Source of the DNA: Lichtheimia corymbifera B2541
Taxonomy: Eukaryota; Mucoromycota; Mucoromycetes; Mucorales; Lichtheimiaceae
Direction of reading: 5' to 3'
NCBI GenBank assembly: GCA_000697475.1
Contig: JNEU01000870.1
Coordinates: forward strand, 1-64,000
DNA: 64,000 bases
The notes under the pieces are model-generated. The model had not been told where the DNA came from. It worked only from the letters and a program-made list of their open reading frames with translations, and searched no databases. Positions 39,098 through 51,136 of the stretch are shown piece by piece. How positions within the stretch are numbered: the stretch's first letter is position 1; every line of letters starts with the position of its first letter. A program made the position numbers and the translations under genes.

Positions 39098-41829
39098 TCA
39101 ATCAACCTGTATGGCAAAATCGGGTTGGTGTTGATGCACAAAACGTGGTCACTTGTCTTCCTTTTCTCGCTCCCCTCGCCCTCGCCCTTGTCCTTACCTT
39201 GACGGCAGCATAAATTCTCCGGATTACACTGTACGTGCTAATAAAGCCAAGGGTACCAGTACATAATCCTAGCAACAGGCATCCAACTAATGTATGTACA
39301 AGATACACCATTCCACTCGCCATCCCAATCATGTCCGTACGGATCCAATAAAACACCAGAGCATAACTAGAAATCATAACGTGAATATGCCTCCTTCTTG
39401 ACAACACTTTTTTATACTTACATAAATGTATACAATGAACACGATGCTCCAACAGCGAATGACATCCACCACCAATGATAATCCTTTTGCAAGAGTATAA
39501 GCTTTTTTGAATGCCATCAATACATGTCCCATTACTTACCTCGTTGCACAGCTGGAAAAACACCAACACGACTGTCACGGATGCAGTAGCTACCCCCAAC
39601 AACATGCATGCCATGGATGCATACCCAAGGGATAAATACAGCTCGCCTTGCCAAACCGATTTCAGGAGTTCATCCAGATCCACAAACACAATAGCAAATG
39701 GAATCACACCACCCAATAAAACACTAGCAATAATAAATAAGCATGATGATACATACATATATCTATTCATCCTGTTACTTACCTCATGCTATAACTCTGG
39801 TACCAGCGTTTCTCTGGAATGAATCTTGGCATTTGCGTTGTACGTGAAGGATGCTCGATTCGCTCCCGACGATCTCCAACCAATGAGCCCAGGAACGTTA
39901 ATGGCAACATGACAACCAGCCACAGGATCATCAAAGTAAACCATCCTTTCACTGACATGGTTCTTGATGAATGCAATGTCCATCCCGAGATGCTTTCAAG
40001 TAATAATGAGCCAAGGACTAAGACTGGTACAAGAATGGCTGTCTAATGAAATGATCCACGCACGTGAGTATGAGGCGTTGTTGGGGGAGAATGATAGATA
40101 ACGTACCAGAATAGTATTGAGGAACCATGATCGACCTCGGAACACCTTGTAGATGCGGGCACTGTGATACCCAGCCAATATTCTAAAAAAAGGAACATCG
40201 TCGTGCATGTCAGGATGGTTACACGATCATTGTTTGTTTGTCAGATTCCCAAGCACTTACGATGACAGCATGTAAATCACAAACGCCGTACGAAATAATG
40301 AACCAGGTTGAGCAGGATGACATGTTCCCAGCACCATACACACTATATGTTCCCACATCAATCATCGAATCCTCCCCAATATACGCGATAGACAAACTTA
40401 CCCAATGTGCCTACTGCTGCTACCACAAGCTGAATACCCGATCCCACCAACGGCGCAAGCAATCCTCCATAAATGGGTCGTCGAAATACATCACGATGAA
40501 TAAGTCGCCATCCAATGACATCCTCGAAATCTTCGTGTATCTTGAGATCATGATCATCATGGTAATTTTGTTGATCGCGTTGCAGGGTCTTCATGAGGAT
40601 CACACCAACAACACCCAATAGGAAAAGAATAGTGATGATGCTGTTGATCATGGCATAAAAGTGTGTCTCAGGATCGGGGGTAATAATATACATGTCCCAT
40701 CGTGTTTGCGGTGTTAATGGAAGTTTTGCTGGAGTCAATGGATTCTTGGCCTTTTAAAGATGCATTAGTCCCTCTTGATCCAAAGTAACGTTTTATATAT
40801 ACCACATTACCTCTTTCCAGCGAACAGAGTAAGTAAAAGTAACCGACGTTCTACGCTCGTTTACTTCTTGCATGGTATAATCGATGGCTGTATGAGTGCA
40901 TTGTCCATTGGCGACGCTGTATGTGTGCGTGTGTGTTTTTCATGCGTCAATAACAACCCACTTTTTATCCCCGCACGCATTGTTGTCACTTACGAATCGG
41001 GATAAACTTCGAAACCAAGCACTTGAATTCGATCATGGGATGGTGTATATAAAATGTTGAATGTGACATGGTTGTTGATAAAAGTGTGGTTGTTCTATTT
41101 AAAATTAAGCACGTTTTTTTAGTCGACACGTTGTAAATGCACATATGCGGTATACCTTAATCTGACCCAATGGAAAGCCGACGCGATAAGCACGCGTACT
41201 GACTTCGTTGGTGTAAGAAGCGGTTGCACCCGGTAAACCATCGAGCCACCTACACACATATAATCAGGTCCCATGATCTCCTTTGTACCTTCCTCCACGT
41301 ATATGAATCCTTTCCATACCATTCTACTTGATAATCTTGTTCAATGAGTTCCTTTGCAACAATAGCATCTTGAAGTGACCAGGGCTTTGTACATAGCACG
41401 TTGCAGTCAACGTTATCCAGCGTAGCTATCTAGTCAAGAAAAGGAAAAATGGCACACACATGGCGGAGGTATTAGCTATATGGATCGTGCGTATCGAGAG
41501 ACTAATGAGGATTTAGACTCAAAATTTCATGCTACCTTGTAATCACTTTGTATCAGCCAGTCGCCACGCCAGTCTTGATCTGCTACTAGCCAGCTTGTCA
41601 GACGTTGTTTATGCTGCCAACTGCTATCGGTATACGGTGGACAGATGAATGGTTGTGTGGCATATTTGTAAGGGATTTGTGTGCGTTCTGAAAAGAGCTT
41701 GTTGTAATATAATGGAATGAGTTGTTCTCGTTCATATGCTGTTGGGTTGTTGGCGTTCACTTTGACCAAGACAAGAGACAAAAGGCACCAGAAGAGGGCG
41801 ATGCTGCTATTGAACATTGGCACATGCAC
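39098..41829 (-). CDS. TM9SF/EMP70 nonaspanin
   Basis: Nine-span endosome/Golgi membrane protein. A signal peptide (SIALFWCLLSLVLVKVNA) precedes a lumenal domain with conserved phrases NKLFSE, GLPGATAS, GFPLGQIKN and NHVTFNILY. The membrane domain starts near FYAMINSIITILFLLGVVGV, then DLKIHEDFEDVIGWRLIHRDVFRRP on the cytosolic side (ending in the conserved GWRLIHGDVFR-like motif), and several further helices. The last exon is only nine bases (39098-39106): spliced after RRIYAAVK it adds Val-Asp-stop, giving the K-x-D COPI-binding C-terminus shared by the family. Without that splice the frame runs on into unrelated residues. At least eight introns. Confidence 0.9.
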
Positions 41830-42272
41830 TTAGTGAAGGAGAGTATATGGAATGGGATGGGCGAAGACGACGAGGACGACGATCGTGAAAGGATGACAAG
41901 AAGGAGGAGAAGAAGAAGAAGGGGTGTGGCTATAAAAGAACAAGGCATTAAGCGAATGCATAAACGTAATGGGGAGAAAGGGTGTACAGAAGCGTCAAAA
42001 GTAACTAACCTTCCGTAGAGGTTTTATGTAGAGTTGTGTGGCGAGAATACAGACTTAACGACTGGAGAATAGAAAAACGAGAAGCATTCACTATGCCCAC
42101 CAGCCACGTCCCCCTTTTATGGTGGCACGGATGTCGTCGTCGGGCTTGGCTTTTCACAACAACAGCACTAAACTAGAGGTCTCAGGCGGAGAGAATAACA
42201 TTATCGCGTAGCCCTTCCTCTTCTTGTTCCTACTCTCTCACACTCACACACACACACATTCTCTCTCTCGCG
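41830..42272. other. Divergent intergenic region
   Basis: Separates the TM9SF gene (minus) from the MARVEL-like gene (plus), so it carries both promoters. A CA microsatellite (cacacacacaca) lies at about 42,243-42,256. ccataaaagg on the minus strand near 42,112-42,122 could be a distant TATA-like element. No gene recognised. Confidence 0.45.
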
Positions 42273-43659
42273 ATGCCTAATCTCGAGGTACCATTCTCCA
42301 TGCCCAAAGGGCCGTCTTGTATACCTTCAGTCAACACTATCAAAGTCATTTTCCACGGCTTGCAAATCCTGGCTACTGTGCTTACTATTTGTGTCGTTGC
42401 ACCTGTTATTGCCACCGAAGTGCGCTTTTATGTAAGTGTATAATGATACTCGATATAAAAAGAGAGAGAGATAATAATAACCTATCTTAGGGTGCAAGTC
42501 AAGGTGGACCGAACTATACACTTGCAGTGGGTTTAATGAGTTTGGCTGTTCCTATTGCCCTGATTGTTTTCCCTACCATCTACGACCGCCAAGGCAAATT
42601 CAGACGACTCGGCAAGTTCTGTCTCAAACCAAGGACCAGTTGCGTATCATCCCGATGACTTTTGGAAACTTTGTGCTGACATGTGTTCTTTTGTAGATCT
42701 CATCTTTTGTGGATTCTACACGGTGGTGTGGATCACGTGCGGCATCGCTATCACCGTCCATGCAAACAACCCTGATAACTGCAATCTCTTTGATGATAAA
42801 GAAGAAGACTTTGGAGATGACTACCGGAATGCTTGGCCTACACAGGTAAAATCTTCGGAAGAGGAAGCGGATCGGAATGTGTGCGTGTGTGTGACATGGC
42901 TGAGGAGAGTTAGCAGCTAACGGATTTAATTTCTAGTGTAATTGTGCCAAGGTGGCAGCTGGGTTTGCATGGGCGACATGCATTCTTTGGTTCTGTTCGC
43001 TCGTCTGTACCTTGATCATATTCTGGAGAGAAAAACACCTTATCCAAAAGAATCTACGTCAACATGAGATGAACAAGCAAGCGGTTCTCCAAATGCAACA
43101 ACAGCAAGAATCAGATGATGAGATGTATGGAGATACAGGTAGACATGGTGGTTATCGTGCTTCTGGATACTACGAAGATGTGGAAGGAGAAGATCTCGGT
43201 GGTATGCGTCCTCAATCCTTTGAACAAGCTCGTCCATTACAAGATCCTATTCCACCACCGGCAGCAACTCACCAATCTCCATTCGATTCGCCTTACGATC
43301 CACCAGAGAATAAACGCATGTCATACGGATACCAGCAATATGAACATCCACCTCAACCTTATGATCCATACCCCGATACAATTCAACAGCATCAACCACA
43401 GCCTTATGATCCTTACCCAGTTGATCAGCAACACCAACAACAACAACAACCATACAACTTGCATCAATCACCTTTTGATGACCATTATGGTAGATACTCG
43501 CCTGAACCACCCATGAACCATGCAGGAGCAACACCTACACCTCCTCCTCCACAAGGCTCATTTACCCCAGCCCCCATGGCTATGCCTGATCCTACACAGT
43601 ACAACAGTAACCCAACTCAACATCAGCCACAACCACCCACCGATCATCATCAGCTATAA
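42273..43659 (+). CDS. MARVEL-like four-helix membrane protein with Pro/Gln-rich tail
   Basis: Four hydrophobic segments in the MARVEL arrangement: FHGLQILATVLTICVVAPVI, YTLAVGLMSLAVPIALIVF, DLIFCGFYTVVWITCGIAIT and AWATCILWFCSLVCTLIIF. They are followed by a cytosolic tail of about 210 residues rich in Pro, Gln and Tyr with recurring PYDPYP motifs. MARVEL proteins act at membrane apposition and in cortical domains. Exon 1 is 42273-42431. The intron near 42,612-42,696 has no good GT donor: either GC (CTCGgcaagt) with about 85 bases, or GTTGCG (ACCAgttgcg) with about 58 bases, restores the frame. The second choice keeps a KFCLKPRT segment. Confidence 0.75.
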
Positions 43660-45256
43660 TTTGGGTGAAGATTCTTGTATACACACGTCTATACGATACA
43701 TGTACACATCTCTTATTGTATCATTTTCTTGTATTCCTGTACTTGTGAATCCCCTCCCTCCCCTTCAGAATACTATGTTAATATATTCTTTTCCTTTTTC
43801 ACATAATACCTATCATCAGATGGAAAGTTGGATGGCAATGGCTGATAAAGGTTCATATTGGGAAGAGAGTGTCGCTTATAGAGTTCGAACACAGTATACC
43901 ATGATTAAGCTTGTTCGGGCAATGACAAGTTCTCTATCATAAACATATGGGCATAGGAGAACAATGATCGATCGATATAGTTGCTTGCCCTAATTTGACC
44001 GATTTATGCATGGACAGCATTACGTTAGGCACGGGGCATATGCGCATCATCATCATCTTATTAGCTTATCCATCACCAAATGTATCAAGGACTCACCGTC
44101 CAACGAGCACATCCTTTACTAATAGAAGAAAGTAATGCCAAAAACCAGGCTCTGTGTGTACCTCATTTATTGCAACCTTCTGATTAAGCGCTAATTGTGG
44201 TCATCCATAATGCTCCATTATTATCCTGCTTTCATTGTCGTCATGGTCGTCATTGTGACACTGGATCCTGCTAATAAGGTAAAGCCGAATCATATTGTTT
44301 AAAGAGCCACATACATTACTTTTGATATAGGTAAAGTATCTTTTATGATGCATCTGCAAAGTGGATTTGGCGCCGACGCATAAATCTATTATCGTGTGCC
44401 AATCTGAGTTTGAACAACACGCCGTGCATGAAAACGTCAAAGTCCTCACAACAGCAATGTAGAAATCAAAGAGCGGTCTTGAGTTGTTGAGCAGGGTGCA
44501 GCTGAAAACCTTATTAGAATTACAGGTGTTGGGTCCCAGTTAATAAGCGAGGAATAAAGTGATCGAGTGGCCATTTTATCGAAAGAGCATTGTAAATCCA
44601 AAGCAACAAGGGCCCATTTTTCTTCCTGTGTGTGATAACACAAAGGTTCATCAACCTTCCTGCTATCCACGTATAATGCTATTAACCCTCCTGCAAAAGC
44701 ATCTTTCTACTATATGCATCCACATCTCCCATGAAATGATAAAATAAAAAGATGCTGCATAAACAAAAGTCTTTGCTGATTGCGTTTTTATGGAGCTGAT
44801 GATGATCGATGGGTTGTGATGGGGGTACGTGTTGCTTCTATATGATTCATATATTGATGGCTCAAATTAGTATCTGCCATAATAGCCAATAAAGGGTGGG
44901 TGATGCAAGCTGTACCAATGGGTAGGGATGACTATAAGGCTTTGTTTGGTGTTGTTGAATTGTATATCATGGTATAGATCATAAGGTCAACATTTTGCAG
45001 GCATGCGAATGATATACATTTTCAAAAGATGAATGACGTGTAGTATGATTGACATCCTTTCTGACTCAGGATGATTGTCCCCCACTTATTGTCTAATGAG
45101 AAGCGAAAGCAATTCCCATGTTATCATAGTAGAACGACGAATGAATCAATGTGTATTATAAAGCAAAGCAGAAAGCATGGACTTTTGAGTGAATGAAGCT
45201 AATGAATGATGACAGAGCTATATATGAGGACTATAATAAGCGAAGGATAGGGGAAA
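43660..45256. other. Gap of 1.6 kb; contains a degenerate repeat
   Basis: No convincing gene. Protein-like frames (43,820-43,942; 44,559-44,747) are too short and unrecognised. A degenerate dispersed repeat is listed separately at 44,215-44,375. Confidence 0.4.
44215..44375. repeat. Degenerate dispersed repeat, copy 2
   Basis: Aligns with 34,010-34,175 in the same order of words (ggtaaag, tacttttgatatag, gatgcatctgcaaa, gtggatttggcgcc). Beyond these words the two copies diverge, so an old element is likely. Confidence 0.5.
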
Positions 45257-45664
45257 TCAGAGTTCTTGGGATGGCATGCTGCGGATACCCTTCTTTGACT
45301 TGGTGGGAAGCAAAGCTGCATGGATGTTGGGTATCACACCACCTTGGGAAATAGTGACATGAGCAAGCATCTTGTTGAGCTCTTCATCATTGCGAATAGC
45401 CAGCTGCAAGTGACGAGGATTGATGCGTTGTTTCTTGTTATCGCGTGCTGCATTGCCAGCGAGTTCAAGGATTTCTGCGCAAAGGTATTCGAGAACGGCA
45501 GCAAGATAAACGCCAGAACCAGTACCCACACGAGCAGCATAACGGCCTTTCTTCAAATAACGTTGTAAGCGTGCGACAGGGAACTGCAAACCAGCTCTTG
45601 CTGATGCTGTACGAGGAGGCTTGCGCTCTGCACTGGAGGAGGAAACATTGGATGCGTCGTTCAT
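45257..45664 (-). CDS. Divergent histone H2A with C-terminal SQEL motif
   Basis: Intronless, 135 residues. The histone fold is complete: [56 protein letters not shown]. The acidic-patch residues (E in [11 protein letters not shown], and NDEEL) are kept. The C-terminus ends SMPSQEL, the SQ-E-hydrophobic motif phosphorylated on DNA damage in H2A.X and fungal H2A. It differs from ordinary fungal H2A in several places: the N-terminal tail [18 protein letters not shown] replaces the usual SGRGK-type tail, [11 protein letters not shown] replaces QRVGSGAPVYL, and AHVTISQGG replaces NVTIAQGG. No H2B gene is adjacent, unlike most fungal H2A genes. The start is at MNDASN; the open frame continues upstream without histone features. 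A TATA-like box (tataaaagg on the minus strand) lies near 45,730-45,738. Confidence 0.88.
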   Translation of the reverse strand: MNDASNVSSSSAERKPPRTASARAGLQFPVARLQRYLKKGRYAARVGTGSGVYLAAVLEYLCAEILELAGNAARDNKKQRINPRHLQLAIRNDEELNKMLAHVTISQGGVIPNIHAALLPTKSKKGIRSMPSQEL

Positions 45665-46045
45665 TGTGCGGTGGAGTGAAAAATGGAAAGATAGAGAATG
45701 AAAGAAGAACAATTTCCCCCATTCACGTCCTTTTATATTCGCGCACAGACAATAAACATGCGTGGCATCCGATACTCATTTCTACACGTGGTGCTACTAC
45801 TATTACTACTACTGAACCCCTTCTCTAATGGATGGCGCTGATCATGACATGCCTTGTAGCTATAGAGAAAAAGTATCAATCATTCCATGTAATATATGAC
45901 ACTGGCTGCAAGCCAGAGACATCATTAAAGGATGTTGGTATTCAATCATTTGAGGAGAGTGGAGAGGGAGTAGGAATAATCTTGGTTTCTCTTTTTGTCC
46001 ACGCGCAACCCACCACCCGCATAATACCCACAGGCCTCCATCAAC
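45665..46045. promoter_or_regulatory. Divergent promoter region, H2A and GPR107-like genes
   Basis: The H2A and seven-span receptor-like genes diverge across 381 bases. The H2A side has the TATA-like element described with H2A. No H2B start is visible here. Confidence 0.4.
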
Positions 46046-47973
46046 ATGCGTTGGTCATTCCTACTTGTTGCTCTGATATTATACAGCATTACAGCAGACG
46101 CATTACTACCAGAACTGGTCCTCGACCAAGACGATCGAAAAGCTGTACAAGTCGCATCATTTGGTTTCCTCACAGGTGGTCAACTCTCGCTGGATCTTCG
46201 CGATCTCGTGGTAAATGTGCACTCTTTATTTTCCAACGTTATAAACAACTATGCTAACTAAAGTACTTGTATATACAAGCTTTCCAATGACAGTGATACA
46301 GGCGAACTCGCATTCTATATACGAAAGGCACGGCAGACCTTGATGGATGAAGATACCAGGGACAATGATGGCCAAGACCATGGCTCGAGCTCCGAACAAT
46401 CTGCTTGCCTCTTGGATAGGAGTTATGTCAAAGAAGAAATCGATGATGGTACAAGCATTGTGGAGAAGCTATCAACCAAAGAACACACGTAGGTCATGGA
46501 TTCAAGACTATTGAAACGAGGAACTAACTCAACCTATGTACAATAGATGGCAAACATCCATCCGCGTACAACCACATGAAGAAGGATTATGGCAAGTTAT
46601 CTTTGTCAATTGCAAACAACACTCGACGGTGTCCTTTCATGTGAGTGTCTCGGCTAGAATTCCATGTCTCTCATTGCTAACAAAAGTCATCTAGTTGACG
46701 GTGGATCCTGTCAATCCAGGAAACAATCATCTTTCAGCAGGAGACACACCACTCCCACTCGTTTATGGCATTGCTTCCGTGGCCTATCTATTGGTCGCAT
46801 TCTATTGGTTAAGCTTGCTTGTTTTTCGAAAGGATACCCGCGTTTTCCGTGCACATTGGCTGATGTATGTGGTATTGTTTACAAATCATGACGTGTGTAC
46901 AAGGATTAATGGCAATGATTAGGCTTGTGTTGGTCGTATGCATTCACATTGACAAGGCTTTACACTCGGTAAGAACATTGAATTATATACATGGGAAATC
47001 TTGGAGGGGCTCACTGTCGTTTCACGCAGGCAAAGTTCTATTACAAAAAGAAAGGTGTGCTCACTGAAGGTTGGAGAATTGGGTTTTATATCTTTGCAAG
47101 GTAAATCAGAGTTATCTTTTGCAGGTGTTGTTGCTTTATTAACACATCTCTCTTAGTGTCAAAGGAATCCTCAGCATCTTGATCATTAGTAAGTGTACAA
47201 CGGAGCTCTCATATTAAAGCTGCGTTACTAAAGGGATCATGCAGTACTCCTTGCCTCGGGATGGATGTTTATCAAGCCCTTCCTTTCTTCCAAGGATAAG
47301 CGTGTCATTTCAATCGTCGTTCCACTCCAAGTCTTGGCCAATATTGCATCAGCCATTGGAAACGAAGCAGCTGTTGGATCTACCGACCGGTCATTCTGGG
47401 TAAGATATCAAGGGAAAACGTGGGTGTGCCAAACCGCTGATGTATGTTTATTATATAGAATATGGTGCTACCACTTATTGACCTTGCAGGATGTGGTGTC
47501 ATACTATGGACAATATTGCAAACTCGGAAGCATTTGGGTAGAGGAACATCTGCTGATGGAAAAGGTAAAACAATTAGAGGATGCGACCATAGTTCCAGTA
47601 TTGAGACCAATCTTCCATTGTAGAGGCCGATATTTTGAACAAGTACAAGCTATGGTCTTCCTTTTACATTGTCACATTGGTGTACATTTACGTTACGCGT
47701 ATCGTTGTTCAGTTACTACAAGCATCTCTACCTTTCCGATATGTCACTTGGCTTGGAGAAGCGGTGGATGAAACGGCAACATTTCTCTTTTATGTGTTCA
47801 TTGGATACAAGTTCAGACCTTATCCCAACAATCCATACACCCAAGTACCCGATGACGATGACGGCGATATAGAAACAAGAGCAAATGGTTCTCCCGAGAA
47901 TGATGATGCCATGCGACTTTATCCCGTAGCACGTGGCCGATCAGCAGCAGAGAGCAATGAATCATTGTCATAG
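46046..47973 (+). CDS. GPR107/GPR108/PTM1-like seven-span Golgi protein
   Basis: Lung-7TM (GOST) family protein of the Golgi and endosomes. A signal peptide (MRWSFLLVALILYSITADA) is followed by a lumenal beta-rich part (VQVASFGFLTGGQLSLDL) and seven spans. The first span, YGIASVAYLLVAFYWLSLLV, is followed by FRAHWLMYVVL. The mid region GWRIGFYIFA with ASGWMFIKPFLSSKDKRV and VVPLQVLANIASAIGNEA closely follows the GPR107/PTM1 pattern. The end is an acidic cytosolic tail (DDDDGDIETRANGS..). About eight introns. It lies downstream of and divergent from H2A. Confidence 0.85.
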
Positions 47974-48058
47974 TAAATTGCTGAGTTTGTTTCCAATACA
48001 CACACATCTCTCTCTCTTCTTGTGCCTTCCTTGCCTACACCATCTCTCACTCTTCACA

Positions 48059-49041
48059 ATGTTGTACGCTTTTTACAAATCCACCTTACACTTTGGAGGT
48101 ATACAGAAAAACGACCATCGAAACGACTTTATTCTTTGAAATTCACTCAGCACTTGCATGCGGCACGTCCTTCAGCATGTCAGATTCTACGACAACGATC
48201 ATTCCACGCCGTGTCAAGGGTACAACAAGTGCCACCTGGCACAAACCAGAAACGGATACGCAACGCCATGCCTTTCTTTGACGCCGATCGTTTTGCTCGT
48301 TTATTGGAACGTGAGGGATTCTCAAGTGGGCAAGCACGTGCAGTCATCAATTCATTGGATGATGTGGTTGATGAAAGGTACTACTGAGGAGATGACAAGG
48401 GAAAGCATTTATATGATACATTGATGACCTATGATAGTACCACCATTGTCACTGCTGATCTTGTGAGCAAAGCAGATCAAGAACGAGTAAGTTTGAACTA
48501 TGGATGGGGGGTGGATATGCATGACTAAGAACAAAGAAAATAGACAATCAAGCAATACAAAGAGGACTTTGCTCGACTCAAGAATGAAATACAGCAAATG
48601 GAAGGGCGTGATGTAGCCGAGGTCAAAACAGCCAACGAGCGATTGAAGTCAGAGATTGAAAAGTTACGCAAACAATTACAAGAAGAAATCACTCGGAGCC
48701 AAGCTGGAGTCCGGCTAGACTTGAATTTGGAGAAGGGTCGTATCCGTGATGAGACAATCGAACAGCATGAAAGGTTAAGGAAGACGGACGACAAGATTGA
48801 AAGTGAGATTCAAACGCTTCGGCGACAAATGGAAGGCATCAAGCTGCAAATTCTGCAATACATGATCGGTAAGAAGAAGGAGTCATGGCATCATTGTGAA
48901 GGATGAAGGATATTGATCCGCTGTTGTTAGGTACTATCACTGCCGCAGGCACCCTTGTTCTCAGTAAGTTGAAGATGACTATATTAGGTTGCGCAAGTGT
49001 ATTAACGATCAAATCATGTAGCATACATCCACTTTTTCTGA
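48059..49041 (+). CDS. FMP32/CCDC90/MCUR1-type mitochondrial coiled-coil protein
   Basis: Inner-mitochondrial-membrane protein of the DUF1640 family. A presequence (MLYAFYKSTLHFGACQILRQ) comes from a 40-base first exon (48059-48098) spliced to 48176. Then come the family head MPFFDADRFARLLEREGFSS, a long coiled coil (RLKSEIEKLRKQLQEEITRS) and the signature QAGVRLDLNLEKGRIRDE. It ends in a short membrane segment (TITAAGTLVLTYIHFF) assembled from two small exons. In yeast and animals such proteins have been linked to proline catabolism, cytochrome oxidase or the calcium uniporter. The role here is open. Confidence 0.88.
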
Positions 49042-49134
49042 AGAAGGCAGCATGTTATATGTATAGGATAGGATAGACAATACGAATGTTTATATTACAA
49101 ATTAAAACTATCTACACAATCAATATGGACTTTT

Positions 49135-51136
49135 CTATGTTTGTTGGGATTGACCACCGGTAGCAGTTTGCTGGGGTTGCTGTTCGCTAGCACCGGATTG
49201 CTGGGCACCAGATTCTTGAGCACCACCACCGCCACCTTGAGTCTGATTCTGTTGTTGTTGCAAGTTGCCGCTCAACACTAGATAACAACATGGCATAAGC
49301 TTATGTATTATATATATGGTATTAGAGTTAGCCTTACCATGATCAATCAAATGCATCACACCGTTATTCATGAGGATGTTAGGCTCAACGACGTTTGCAG
49401 TGTGGTTGACTAGTAGAAAAGGAATCGTTAATAAGTCAAAGTCGACAAGTATCATGCATGCTTACTTTGCACAGAGTCATTAACAGGGGTCAATTCCAAT
49501 TTGTTGTTGTTCTCATTCGTGACAAGGTTGCCATGTCCTTGTTGGTGAGCCACAGCAGTCAAATTGTCAGCGTAGTAGACACCTTTGACAATATGTGCAT
49601 CGACAAGCTTCTTGATCTGGTCTTGGGAAGCAGCATAGTTGCTCAACAAGGATTGGAAGCTGGCATGGATACCCGAGCTGCTCAATGCATCATCCGTAGG
49701 AGCAAAGATAGTAATCTAGGGTATTTGTAATTTCAAGGGAGTAATGATGTAAGTACATGTGATGATGATAATGACCCATGTCATACTTACGTTGGTCAAG
49801 TTGTTGATCTGTGAAGCGGATTGGTTGTTTTGCTGAACAAGCTGGGCAAGGGTGGACGTATTGGACACATTTTGGACGACCTCAGTAGGTGGACCAGGTG
49901 GAACCATCACTACAAAAAGAATACAATGTGAGCAAAATATGCATACAAACATGATCATCATTGAATCCTACCTCTGTCAATGACGTGAAGGATACCATTG
50001 GATGCTTGAATGTCGTACAAGGTAACATTGGAGAACTCAATGCCATTGCCTGCATGATAAACCGTTTGCGTGTTGTTGGCAGAGGACGTGCTGTTGCCAC
50101 CAGAGGATGTGCTGTTGCCACCAGAAGATGTGCCATTGTTGCTACCACCACCGCTTGAGGTGTCATTGGCTTGTTGATCTTGCAATACGGTGATTTGGCT
50201 CTGCTGTTGTTGGTCGCCATTGTCTTGCTGTTCACCATTGTCTCCTTGAGTGCTATTAGCTTCTTGGGTGCTATTCATGGTAACATTGTGGCGAGAAATG
50301 ACAATAGGCAAACCGATACCATTCTTGTCAACAGTGCGGTTGGTCAAATCGCTGTTCAAGACGCTTGAATCATTGAGGTCCTTGAGCAAATACGAGCCAT
50401 TGACAATGTGATATTGGATCAAATTGAGGATAGTGTAATTGGCACGTGCTCCCTCAGTAAATGGATTGTAGGTCTCGTTGCCACTTGAAGTTTGGTTGCC
50501 ACTTGATGTTTGATTACCACCTTCAGTGGAGTTTTGGCCTTGCTGTTGGTCACCTCCTTGCTGTTGGTCACCACCACCACCTTCGGTTTGATTTTGTGGT
50601 TGATCTTGCTGCAACACCTTGAGACCTTCAGGCAAGATAGCATTAAAAACATTGGCAAATTGCTGTTGGCCTTGATCCTGGCCTTGATCCGAAGGAGGTT
50701 CTTGAGCGCCTGATCCCTCTTGCTGATCCGATGGATTGTTGTCAGGGTTGTTTTCACCATTGTCAGCTGGTGGTTCTTGTCCTCCGCTGCCTTCTTGTTG
50801 TTGGCCTTCACCTGCTCCCATTGGTTCTTCAGAAGGTGATTGTTGGAACCCACTGCCATTTTGCTGCGAGAATGTATCCTCATTTGTGGTGGCATTTTGT
50901 TGGGCCATCTCATCAAAGGCCTTATCCGATGGCACAAAGACTGTATGGTTACCAGGATTGGATAGCAAGTCTAGAATGGGCTTGTATTTCGCATCCGATG
51001 TAATCAACTCCATGAACTTGTTGGCAGGCGACAATTGCGTTGTGTTGAGAATGCCCAAAAGTGTGGTGTTGGTCATTTGGGCTTGGACGCTGACCGCGCC
51101 CAATAAGCCAATGGCTGCCAGTTTTCCAATAAACAT
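49135..51136 (-). CDS. Secreted FAS1 (fasciclin) domain protein with Gln/Ser-rich insert
   Basis: A signal peptide (MFIGKLAAIGLLGAVSVQA) leads into a first FAS1 domain (KPILDLLSNPGNHTVFVPSD) split by an insert of roughly 130 residues rich in Gly, Gln, Ser and Asn. The domain resumes at LNLIQYHIVNGSYLL and ends in SNGILHVIDRG. The second FAS1 domain has TIFAPTDDALS, VDAHIVKGVYYADNL and NGVMHLIDH. The C-terminus is Gln/Gly-rich. Many NxT/NxS sites suggest heavy N-glycosylation. No GPI-type hydrophobic end is visible, so it is probably secreted or held in the wall. FAS1 proteins mediate adhesion. I chose the inner ATG at 51136 because it gives a clean signal peptide; the longer ATG is at 51178. 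A TATA-like box lies near 51,190-51,200. Confidence 0.85.
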
